Shown here one piece after another: positions 10,570 through 17,859 of a DNA stretch of 64,000 bases. The position numbers and the translations under genes were made by a program. The stretch covers positions 1 to 64,000 of the forward strand of contig JADJPB010000013.1 in the NCBI GenBank assembly GCA_016713445.1. The letters are read 5' to 3'. Source of the DNA: Bacteroidota bacterium (GTDB lineage Bacteria > Bacteroidota > Bacteroidia > AKYH767-A > OLB10). A model generated the notes under the pieces. The model made no database searches. It had not been told where the DNA came from and was given only the letters and a program-made list of their open reading frames with translations. How positions within the stretch are numbered: the stretch's first letter is position 1; each line of letters opens with the position of its first letter.

Positions 10570-10604
10570 TTCAGAATGCAGAATTAAGAATTCAGAATTG
10601 TAAA
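10570..10604. repeat. TTCAGAA-type heptamer array
   Basis: Five 7-bp units (TTCAGAA, TGCAGAA, TTAAGAA, TTCAGAA, TTGTAAA) begin 11 bp upstream of the pdhC start codon, inside the presumed leader of that gene. Confidence 0.75.
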
Positions 10605-10706
10605 TTCATCTTTCATAATTCCTATTCTTATTTTATTAAGTTAATTCCTCTTTTTATTTTTATTCTAACTCCGTTCTCAAGTCATTACTAACTGTTCTAA
10701 TTCTGA

Positions 10707-10722
10707 TCGCGAAGCTTCGCGA
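10707..10722. repeat. Isolated TCGCGAAGCTTCGCGA palindrome
   Basis: A perfect 16-bp copy of the palindrome found three times at 9160-9250. Here it stands alone between pdhA and pdhC, 8 bp from the next heptamer array. Confidence 0.9.
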
Positions 10723-10730
10723 CTGCATTC

Positions 10731-10765
10731 CTAATTCTTAATTCTGAATTCTTAATTCTGAATTA
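10731..10765. repeat. TTAATTC/TGAATTC heptamer array overlapping the pdhA stop
   Basis: Five in-phase 7-bp units (CTAATTC, TTAATTC, TGAATTC, TTAATTC, TGAATTA). The last one contains the stop codon of pdhA at 10763-10765 on the minus strand. Confidence 0.8.
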
Positions 10766-11779
10766 TTCCGTGATATACGGATAATCTTCCTGCACATAAA
10801 CATCCTTAAACAATTCACTCGGATCGGGGTAAGGAGATTCTTCTGCGAAAGTAACGCTATCTTCTACTACTTCATGGATGCGCTCGTTGATCTTTTCAAT
10901 ATCTGCTTCCGTAAGCATTTTATTGCTGATTAAGATTTCTTTTACAATCTCAACCGGATCTTGTGCTTTATAACTTTCAACTTCTTCCTTCGTACGGTAC
11001 TTGGCAGGATCACTCATCGAATGTCCGCGGTAACGATACGTTTTCATCTCTAAGTAAACTGGACCTTTTGTTCTTGCATGTTTTGCTGCACTATCCATCG
11101 CTTCGTGCACCGCTTCTACATCCATTCCATCTACTGCGAAAGAAGGCATATCATACGCCAATCCGATTTTATGTAAATCGTGTACATTCGATGTTCTTTC
11201 AACAGAGGTGCCCATTGCATACGCATTGTTTTCTACTACGAAGATGACAGGTAATTCCCAAAGCATCGCCATGTTGAATGCTTCGTGCAATGCTCCTTGT
11301 CGAACTGCACCATCTCCAAAATAACAAACACATAAATTTCCGGTGTTATTATATTTTTCAGCAAATGCAATTCCTGCACCCAAGGGAATTTGTGCTCCAA
11401 CGATTCCATGTCCACCAAAAAAACGATGTTCATTCGAAAACATATGCATCGATCCACCTTTTCCTTTTGAACATCCTGTAATCTTACCATACAACTCCGC
11501 CATCACGGCACGTGGAGTAATTCCTTTTGCAATCGCATGCGCATGATCGCGATACGCGGTGATCATGGAATCTTCTGGTTTCAAAACACTCATCGCTCCG
11601 GCAACTACGGCTTCCTGACCAATGTATAAATGGCAAAATCCTTTGATCTTCTGCATACCATACAACTGTCCAGCACGCTCTTCAAAACGACGCATCAATT
11701 GCATGCTTTCATACCATTGAACATATTGTTCCTTAGGGTAAGTAGTTTTCTTCTTCTTCGACTTAGTCACTGTTTCCAT
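10763..11779 (-). CDS. pdhA: Pyruvate dehydrogenase E1 component, alpha subunit
   Basis: This subunit carries thiamine-diphosphate-dependent decarboxylation of pyruvate. The 338 residues show the TPP-binding signature GDGAVRQGALHEAFNMA ... VVENN, the phosphorylation-loop region KTYRYRGHSMSDPAKYRTKEE, and YRDHAHAIAKG near the N-terminus. The length fits the heterotetrameric E1 alpha chain. The gene reads intact. A TATTTTTG promoter element ends 5 bp before the ATG, so its mRNA is probably near-leaderless. It is followed by pdhC on the same strand. Confidence 0.96.
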   Translation of the reverse strand: METVTKSKKKKTTYPKEQYVQWYESMQLMRRFEERAGQLYGMQKIKGFCHLYIGQEAVVAGAMSVLKPEDSMITAYRDHAHAIAKGITPRAVMAELYGKITGCSKGKGGSMHMFSNEHRFFGGHGIVGAQIPLGAGIAFAEKYNNTGNLCVCYFGDGAVRQGALHEAFNMAMLWELPVIFVVENNAYAMGTSVERTSNVHDLHKIGLAYDMPSFAVDGMDVEAVHEAMDSAAKHARTKGPVYLEMKTYRYRGHSMSDPAKYRTKEEVESYKAQDPVEIVKEILISNKMLTEADIEKINERIHEVVEDSVTFAEESPYPDPSELFKDVYVQEDYPYITE

Positions 11780-11784
11780 AGCTA

Positions 11785-11792
11785 CAAAAATA
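11785..11792 (-). promoter_or_regulatory. TAnnTTTG promoter element
   Basis: TATTTTTG on the minus strand ends 5 bp before the pdhA ATG. Confidence 0.6.
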
Positions 11793-12014
11793 GGCGAAAG
11801 AGGGTTTATTTCCGATTGTTTATTTATTGTATCTGATATCGAGCTTTAATAAACGTAAATATTTGAAAATAAGAGATTTAATTGATAATTTCTTTTTGAA
11901 AGCGGTAGATAAATTGTTCTGAAATGATCGCAAATTTTTACTTTTCATTTAATTTTAAATGATCTGAAAACAATTAAAATAGAACTCAGACTTTTAGTTT
12001 CTTTCAAAATTGAT

Positions 12015-12022
12015 TAAATTTG
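12015..12022 (+). promoter_or_regulatory. TAnnTTTG promoter element
   Basis: TAAATTTG lies 18 bp before the ATG at 12041. It argues against the earlier TTG start at 12020, which would fall inside the element. Confidence 0.55.
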
Positions 12023-12040
12023 ATCAAATATTTAAAAAGA

Positions 12041-12238
12041 ATGGAAGCGGTTTTAATAAGTGTTAAGAAGAAATCTGATATTGCTTTTTTATTGGATTTA
12101 GCCAAAAAGATGGGAATGTCAGCAAAGGCATTTTCCAAAGCTCAAATTGAGGACTTGAATTTGGCGATTAAAATTGAAGAGGGCATGAAAACTGAAAGCG
12201 TAAGCAAGAAAGATATTTTAAAGGCGCTTTCAAAATGA
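12041..12238 (+). CDS. Antitoxin of a RelE/ParE-type toxin-antitoxin pair
   Basis: A 65-residue protein beginning MEAVLISVKKKSD, with LLDLAKKMGMSAKAFS and an acidic/basic helical tail (KDILKALSK). Small antitoxins that bind and neutralise RelE/ParE toxins look like this, but the family cannot be fixed by eye. The call rests on size and on a 4-bp ATGA overlap with the toxin gene, which implies translational coupling. These modules usually repress their own promoter. I chose the ATG downstream of the promoter element rather than the upstream TTG. Confidence 0.7.
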   Translation: MEAVLISVKKKSDIAFLLDLAKKMGMSAKAFSKAQIEDLNLAIKIEEGMKTESVSKKDILKALSK

Positions 12239-12504
12239 ATATAGATTTTAAGAAATCATTTCTTAAAGATATTAAGAATTTAAAGAATGAGAATCTTAGA
12301 AAAGTGATATTAAATTGTATTGTTCAGGTGGAAGCCTCTACAAGTATTTCTCAGATAAAAAACTTAAAAAAATTAAGCAATTCTGATAATTGTTTTCGAA
12401 TCAGAATTGGCGATTATCGAATCGGACTAAAGCTTGAAAAAGAGACTTTGACCTTTGTTGTTTTTGGTCATAGAAAAGAGTTTTACAATGAATTTCCAAA
12501 GTAA
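12235..12504 (+). CDS. RelE/ParE-family toxin
   Basis: An 89-residue basic protein with the RelE/ParE fold pattern: FKKSFLKDIKNLKN at the start, then LKKLSNSDNCFRIRIGDYRIGLKLEKETLTFVVFGHRKEFYNEFPK. The R-I-G-D-Y-R core followed by a strand and a His-Arg-Lys end is typical of ribosome-dependent mRNA interferases. ParE-type gyrase poisons share the fold, so the target is not certain. It overlaps its antitoxin by 4 bp. The unit sits between pdhA and cdd with no other mobile-DNA sign. Confidence 0.85.
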   Translation: MNIDFKKSFLKDIKNLKNENLRKVILNCIVQVEASTSISQIKNLKKLSNSDNCFRIRIGDYRIGLKLEKETLTFVVFGHRKEFYNEFPK

Positions 12505-12509
12505 GTCTT

Positions 12510-12998
12510 TTACTTCAACACACTCCCACTAAAAAGATAGGGAAGGAACTGCGCAACGTTTTCAGCAACGATAAAAGTTCCATTTCCACCTTCCATAATT
12601 ACTCGAATTTTATGATCATAGCGCAGTTCATATTCCGACATTACTTGTCTGCAATTTCCGCACGGACTAATAGGCACTGAAAGTTGTTTTTTTCCTTCTG
12701 GATAAGCTGAAATAGCAATGGCAATAATTTTTATTCCGGGATGTTGAGCCCCTGCTGCAAAAAGAGCAACACGTTCGGCGCACAGTCCACTTGGGTATGC
12801 TGCATTTTCTTGATTGCTTCCTCTCACCACCACACCATTCTCTAACATAACCGCAGCGCCTACATGAAATTTTGAATACGGAGCGTAAGCATCATCAGCA
12901 GCCTTTTGCGCTTCTACCATCAACAATTGATCTGCCAATGGTAATTCAGCAAGATTATCAAATTGTTCGAAATGACTTTGAAGAACTATTTTTTTCAT
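12510..12998 (-). CDS. cdd: Cytidine deaminase
   Basis: This enzyme hydrolyses cytidine or deoxycytidine to uridine or deoxyuridine in pyrimidine salvage. The 162 residues carry both zinc motifs: CAERVALFAAG with the catalytic Glu, and PCGNCRQVM with two Cys ligands. The substrate motif SKFHVGAAVML is at residues 40-50. Cys-Ala-Glu in the first motif identifies the homotetrameric class. It reads intact. A TACCTTTG element lies 16 bp upstream. The gene is divergent from the acetyltransferase at 13107. Confidence 0.95.
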   Translation of the reverse strand: MKKIVLQSHFEQFDNLAELPLADQLLMVEAQKAADDAYAPYSKFHVGAAVMLENGVVVRGSNQENAAYPSGLCAERVALFAAGAQHPGIKIIAIAISAYPEGKKQLSVPISPCGNCRQVMSEYELRYDHKIRVIMEGGNGTFIVAENVAQFLPYLFSGSVLK

Positions 12999-13014
12999 AA
13001 AGTGATATTGAACT

Positions 13015-13022
13015 CAAAGGTA
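13015..13022 (-). promoter_or_regulatory. TAnnTTTG promoter element
   Basis: TACCTTTG on the minus strand, 16 bp before the cdd ATG. Confidence 0.55.
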
Positions 13023-13106
13023 ATGAAATTTGTAATTGAATTCAATACTTTTGGCTTTTGGGCCTGGGTCTACATAAAAACCTATGAATTCGCTAAAAAA
13101 TATGTG

Positions 13107-13682
13107 ATGTTAACACCAAACTTTATACCTTTTCCTACTCTTGAAACTGAACGATTACTCATGCGACGGATTCATGTTGATGATATTGAAGAGATATTCA
13201 TATTGAGATCAGACCCGATAATCAATAAGAATTCTTTGCGTCCATTAATCACAAAAAAGGAAGAAGCGTTGGAGTTTATTCAAAAAGTAGAAACTGCTTT
13301 AATTCAGAATGAAGGAATCGCCTGGGTCATTTGTGAGATTGATAAACCAAAAAGAGTTATCGGACATATCGGAATCTGGCGACTGATCAAGGAGCATTAT
13401 AGGGGAGAGATCGGTTATATATTACATAACAATTTTCAGGGAAAGGAATGATGTCGGAAGCGTTGAAGGCTGCGATTGACTATGGTTTTAATCAATTAAA
13501 ATTACATTCTATTGAAGCGCGAGTTTCTCCAAAGAAATCAACCCTCTCAAAACATCTTAGAGCGAAACGGATTTGAAAAGGAAGGTTATTTTAAAGAAGA
13601 TTTTTTTGCTAAAGGTCAATTTCATGACTCTATTCTTTATACGTTGATCAATCAAAATGATAAAAACTGGATCCGCGAATAA
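13107..13682 (+). CDS. RimJ/RimL-like GNAT N-acetyltransferase, frameshifted
   Basis: A protein of about 191 residues of the GNAT fold. It starts MLTPNFIPFPTLETERLLMRRI, the usual opening of the RimJ/RimL group. The middle has RVIGHIGIWRL and GEIGYILHNNFQGKG; the acetyl-CoA loop region follows as MMSEALKAAIDYGFNQLKLHSIEARV, then SQNILERNGFEKEGYFKEDFFAKGQFHDSILYTL. Two compensating indels (near 13447 and 13540) split it into three frames. The ATG at 13107 is chosen because upstream codons do not fit the family. The acceptor substrate is unknown; alanine N-termini of ribosomal proteins, or small molecules, are possible. Confidence 0.85.
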
Positions 13683-13690
13683 TAGTTGTA

Positions 13691-14629
13691 TTGAAATTAT
13701 ATAGTTTTATGGATGGAAAATTGGCAATGTGCAAGCAGACCCGGAATGAATTAATTATGCCTTCGAAGAAAAATAAATCTATTATCAATCAATTTCTTTT
13801 TAAAGGAGAAGAGCAGTTACGGTTGATTTCATCTGCTTCAAGGGTGTTGCCGGCGTATTTAATTATTGGTGCTGCAAAATGCGGGACAACTTCCCTGTAT
13901 AATTATTTAATTCAACATCCAGCAGTCTTTGCGTCTTTCAAAAAAGAAGTTCACTATTTCGATTATTATTTTCATAAAGGAGAAAATTGGTTTCGTGCAC
14001 ACTTCCCCAAAAAATCGGAATTAGATAGGAGAGAAACTCGAATCGGACAGCATTGCATCACAGGTGAATCATCGCCTTATTATTTAGCACACCCTTTATC
14101 TCCGCAACGAGTAAAAGCGTTGTTGCCAAACGTAAAGATGATCTGCATGCTTCGTAATCCTGTTGATCGTGCTATCTCAAGTTTTAACAATCAAGTGCGC
14201 TTAGGTATAGAGCCATTAACCGATTTTGAAGAGGCAATTCGTTTAGAAGATACACGTATCCAAGGTCACGAAGAACGTCTTCGCAATGATCCAAGTTATT
14301 CCAGCTTCGAACATAAATATTTTTCATACATACGCAGAGGTTGTTATGCCGAACAATTAGAAAATTGGTATCAGCATTTTCCAAAGGAACAAATCATGGT
14401 GATTCAGAGTGAAAAGTTTTACGCAGATCCTGCGCCTTATTTTAAAGAGGTGGTGAAATTCATTGGACTTGAATCATGGGAGCCTGAGAAATATACAGTC
14501 TTTAATGCAGGTGGGGAATACGATAAAATGTCGGATCCCCTTCGACGTAAGTTACTCGATTATTACCAAACGCATAACGAAAAACTTTTTGAAATAATAG
14601 GACAGCGATTTGATAATTGGGATAAGTAA
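13691..14629 (+). CDS. Sulfotransferase-domain protein
   Basis: It transfers sulfate from PAPS to an unknown acceptor. Both PAPS-binding motifs are clear: the 5'-phosphosulfate loop YLIIGAAKCGTTSLYNYL with its P-loop-like Lys, and the 3'-phosphate motif LRNPVDRAISSF. KKEVHYFD and a C-terminal KLLDYYQTHNEKLFEIIGQ match the carbohydrate (heparan-sulfate-like) sulfotransferase group. Up to 312 residues, no membrane anchor. The first codon is a TTG; the ATG at 13709 or 13757 may be the true start. Sulfated surface or extracellular glycans are a plausible but unproven target. Confidence 0.88.
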   Translation: MKLYSFMDGKLAMCKQTRNELIMPSKKNKSIINQFLFKGEEQLRLISSASRVLPAYLIIGAAKCGTTSLYNYLIQHPAVFASFKKEVHYFDYYFHKGENWFRAHFPKKSELDRRETRIGQHCITGESSPYYLAHPLSPQRVKALLPNVKMICMLRNPVDRAISSFNNQVRLGIEPLTDFEEAIRLEDTRIQGHEERLRNDPSYSSFEHKYFSYIRRGCYAEQLENWYQHFPKEQIMVIQSEKFYADPAPYFKEVVKFIGLESWEPEKYTVFNAGGEYDKMSDPLRRKLLDYYQTHNEKLFEIIGQRFDNWDK

Positions 14630-14745
14630 TACTTTCCGGTATATTGTTTTGGTAGTTTCTTATAATTTTTCTCTCTGTAAAGTTTTTTGGATTCTAGATA
14701 TAGTTCCCGAAGCCTCGCGACTAGCTTCTAGATTTAACTTTCAAA

Positions 14746-14801
14746 CATCGAATATCGAGTACCGAGTATCGAATATCGAGTATAGAGCATCGAGCATCCA
14801 A
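14746..14801. repeat. TATCGAG heptamer array next to the dnaJ stop
   Basis: Eight consecutive 7-bp units (CATCGAA, TATCGAG, TACCGAG, TATCGAA, TATCGAG, TATAGAG, CATCGAG, CATCCAA). The array ends 6 bp from the dnaJ stop codon, which is read on the minus strand. Confidence 0.85.
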
Positions 14802-14807
14802 CGCCTA

Positions 14808-15969
14808 CTAATGAAAATATTCCTTCATCCTCTCAAAGAAACTCTTATCACCCTTCCCTGGATTCGGTTTAAAATTTTCGGCGTCGCGTAATTTTTCTAA
14901 GGTTTTCTTTTCTTCCGTGCTGAGTTGTTGCGGTGTCCATACGTTGATGTTCACTAACAAATCTCCTTTTGCATACGAGTTTAAAGCAGGAACACCTTTA
15001 CCTTTTAAGCGAAGTACTTTTCCCCCTTGTGTGCCCGGATCAATTTTGATTTTTGCTTTGCCTTCAATGGTTGGCACTTCTACAGAGCAACCGAGTGCTG
15101 CATCTGCAAAGGAAACATATAAATCATAAATTAAATGCTCGCCATCGCGCTGTAATTGTGGATGTGGCACCTCTTCTACCATGATTAATAAGTCGCCCGG
15201 AATTCCACCACGCTCCGCAGCATTTCCTTTTCCACTTACTGATAGCTGCATTCCTTCAGATACTCCCGCTGGAATGTTAATTGTAATTACTTCTTCGCCA
15301 TGTTGTACTCCTGATCCTGTGCATCCTTTGCATTTACTCGCGATGGTTTGTCCTTCACCATGACAAGTTGGACAAGTAGTGATGGTTTGCATCTGTCCTA
15401 AAAAACTATTCGTCACGCGACGTATTTGTCCACTTCCCTTACACATGTTACATGTAGAAAAAGCTCCGCTTCCTGCTTGTGCGCCCGATCCTCCGCAAGT
15501 TTGACAAGATACTTGTTTGTTTACTTTTATTTTTTTCTCAGTTCCCTTTGCGATTTCTTCGAGGGTGAGTTTTACTTTTATTCTGAGATTAGTACCACGG
15601 TTTACTGTTCGTCTTCCGCCACCACCACGACTTTGTCCTCCACCGAAAAAGCTTTCAAATGGATTTCCGCCTCCGAAAATATCTCCAAACTGACTGAAGA
15701 TATCTTCCATGTTCATGCTTTGGCCACCGTACCCGGCATTGCCGCCTAATCCTCCATGTCCAAATTGATCATAGCGAGTTTTCTTTTCAGGATTACTCAA
15801 CACTTCATACGCTTCTGCAGCCTCCTTGAATTTTTTCTTCGGATGCTTTATCGCCGGGATTTTTATCGGGATGGAATTTCAATGCCATCTGACGATAAGC
15901 CTTTTTTATTTCAGCTTCTGATGCGCTTTTGGTAACTCCCAATACTTCGTAATAATCTCTTTTTGACAT
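14808..15969 (-). CDS. dnaJ: Chaperone DnaJ (Hsp40), frameshifted
   Basis: This co-chaperone delivers clients to DnaK and stimulates its ATPase. Corrected length is about 386 residues. The J domain MSKRDYYEVLGVTKSASEAE has the HPD motif in FHPDKNPGD. A Gly-rich linker (FGDIFGGGNPFESFFGGG) follows, then four zinc motifs CQTCGGSG, CNMCKGSG, CPTCHGEG and CKGCTGSG, then the substrate-binding domains. One extra A in the run at about 15828 separates the J domain from the rest. All functional motifs are intact across it, so sequencing error is likely. It lies downstream of grpE on the same strand. Confidence 0.96.
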
Positions 15970-16070
15970 GCAATATTTTTTAAATGTTGATGATCGTTTT
16001 TAGCTAGATTAATTCTTGCTAAATATTAATCATCTTCATTACTACTAATAATATTTTTATTTTAATTCGA

Positions 16071-16624
16071 TTAACAACCAATAACTACTTTGGCATAACG
16101 AAGTACCTTTTCATTCAACCAATAACCTTTTTCTACTTCGTCAATTACTTTGTCTTTCATTTTTTCATCCTCCACCGGAACTTTGGTGATGGCTTCATGC
16201 ATTTCAACATCAAATTCTTTTCCGATAGATTCCATAGCCTTGAGACCACGTTGTTCTAGAGTTGCCATCAGTTTTTGTTGAATTAAAATGATTCCAGCAC
16301 GATTGAGTCGTCCACATCCGAATTCATTGCCTTAAGTGCTCTGTCAAAGTCATCCAATACAGGTAAAAGGGAGGAAATAATGTCAGTTCCGGCCGACTTT
16401 ATCATCTCCACTCTTTCTTTCATAGAGCGGCGTTTATAATTTTCAAAATCGGCGTATTGACGTAAGTGATTGTCTTTTAACTCGGCAATTTCCTTTTCCA
16501 ATTTAGCCAAGGGGTCCTCCTCAATAGGCTTTTGCTCAGAGGCTTCCGCTTCTGAATTGCGAATGATTTCATCGGCAATCGGGTTTTCTGTGATTTCCGG
16601 AATGTTCTCTTTTTCTTGGCTCAT
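16071..16624 (-). CDS. grpE: Nucleotide exchange factor GrpE, frameshifted
   Basis: It releases ADP from DnaK. Corrected length is 184 residues: an acidic N-terminus, a long coiled coil (LAKLEKEIAELKDNHLRQYADFENYKRR), then the hallmark FENYKRRSMKERVEMIKSA and VLDDFDRALKAM. The C-terminal beta domain ends KGYWLNEKVLRYAKVVIG. One missing A near 16290-16305 breaks the frame; restoring it gives RAGIILIQQKLMATLEQRG. A TATTTTTG promoter element lies 55 bp upstream. The dnaJ gene follows about 100 bp downstream on the same strand, so the two form a heat-shock unit. Confidence 0.95.
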
Positions 16625-16679
16625 CGACTATTAATGTACAGGATTGATTATTACTTTTTATAATTTTTTCTGTGCGATT

Positions 16680-16687
16680 CAAAAATA
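16680..16687 (-). promoter_or_regulatory. TAnnTTTG promoter element
   Basis: TATTTTTG on the minus strand, 55 bp before the grpE ATG. Confidence 0.5.
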
Positions 16688-16751
16688 CTGCCATCAGGGT
16701 TATCTAGACAGTTTGTCAGCATTAGTTATCTAGAGGAAATTGTGTGTAAAG

Positions 16752-16942
16752 TTGGCTTCGAGAGCCTCGGCCAACCTCGACTTTTATCCGCTGCCCGAGG
16801 GAACTCGCGGGCAGCATAATGGTTGGCCTCGAGAGCCTCAGCCAACATCGAGAGCCTCAGCCAACATCGAGAGCCTCAGCCAACATCGAGAGCCTCAGCC
16901 AACGCCATTTTTTTAACGCTGCCTGAGGGAGCTCGCGGGCAG
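16752..16942. repeat. 19-bp tandem repeats flanked by two imperfect hairpins
   Basis: The unit ATCGAGAGCCTCAGCCAAC repeats about four times from 16824 to 16903; a diverged copy starts near 16752. GTTGGC and GCCAAC bracket the units and can pair. Two GC-rich hairpins, CTGCCCGAG...GGGCAG (16791-16814) and CTGCCTGAG...GGGCAG (16919-16942), lie on either side of the tandem block. This fills most of the gap between grpE and the thioredoxin-fold gene. Confidence 0.8.
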
Positions 16943-16972
16943 CAAATCGAACGCAGCTTTTTCCATAAAAAA

Positions 16973-16995
16973 AAAGCCCCATGGTTAGGGGCTTT
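16973..16995 (-). terminator. Rho-independent terminator
   Basis: Stem AAAGCCCC/GGGGCTTT with a 7-base loop. Read on the minus strand it is followed by a run of Ts, and it lies 41 bp after the stop of the thioredoxin-fold gene. Confidence 0.8.
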
Positions 16996-17035
16996 AAATT
17001 TGATCTGTATGGAGTATTAAAATAAAAAAGTTATT

Positions 17036-17591
17036 TTATTTTTTTGTTGATTTAGCTAGGTAAGAATCTAGTGCTGATTCTAAACTTGCACCACGTAATC
17101 CTTTTGCTACGATTACACCGTTTCCGTCAATCAAGAAACTTGCGGGAATAGAATTTACTCCGTACATCGCTGCACCTCGACTTTGCCATCCGCCTAAATC
17201 ACTCACATGATTTGGCCATTCTAATTTATCTTTTGCTATCGCTTTAATCCAGGCTTCTTTATTTTGATCAAGACTTAAACTGTAAACTGTAAAACCTTTT
17301 GCATTCTTAAATTTTTTGGTCTTTGTATTTGTGATAAGCAGCTACAACATGCGGATTTTCCATGCGACAAGGTCCACACCAGCTGGCCCAAAAATCTAAC
17401 AGGACCATTTTACCTTTTAAAGAACTTAATGCGATTGTTTTTCCATCTGGACTTGTAAATACTAAATCCACTGCTTTATTCCCAACTGCAGTTCCTGTTG
17501 TGGCTTGTGGATTTTTTGTAAATGAACTTAATGTAAAGATGGAAAGTGCGATTAATCCACTGATTCCCAACGCGATTGCTAATTTTTTCAT
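17036..17591 (-). CDS. TlpA/AhpC-TSA-type thioredoxin-fold protein, frameshifted
   Basis: An envelope thiol-disulfide protein of 184 residues. It has an N-terminal membrane or signal segment (KLAIALGISGLIALSIFTL), the active site FWASWCGPCRMENPH with Cys-Gly-Pro-Cys, and a C-terminal half with NSIPASFLIDGNGVIVAKGLRG containing the cis-Pro. One extra A in the run near 17318 shifts the frame; removing it gives KDQKFKNAKGFTVYSL. Proteins of this type reduce disulfides of c-type cytochromes or other exported proteins; the partner is not evident. It is a single-gene unit with its own TATTTTTG promoter and terminator. Confidence 0.9.
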
Positions 17592-17630
17592 ATTTTTTTT
17601 TGATGTTTTTAATGAGATTCCCCAACTAGG

Positions 17631-17638
17631 CAAAAATA
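17631..17638 (-). promoter_or_regulatory. TAnnTTTG promoter element
   Basis: TATTTTTG on the minus strand, 39 bp before the ATG at 17591. Confidence 0.5.
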
Positions 17639-17719
17639 ATACCAAGACTTCAGGATGGGTTATTTATTTGTAGTTTTCTTAGAGTTTTTGGTTCAATTTA
17701 ATTTTCGCAACTATTAATA

Positions 17720-17859
17720 GATTCTCGATTCTCGATTCACGATTCACGATTCTCGATTCAGGATTCTCGATTCTCGATTCACGATTCACGATTCTCGCAT
17801 CCAGTATCCAGTATCCAGTATCCAATATCCAGTATCCAGTATCCAGCATCCAGCATCAA
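17720..17859. repeat. Composite 20-unit heptamer array overlapping the murA stop
   Basis: Eleven GATTCTC/GATTCAC units (17720-17796) run without loss of phase into nine GTATCCA/GCATCCA units (17797-17859). The total is exactly 140 bp, 20 x 7. The last unit covers the murA stop codon at 17856-17858. Confidence 0.92.
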
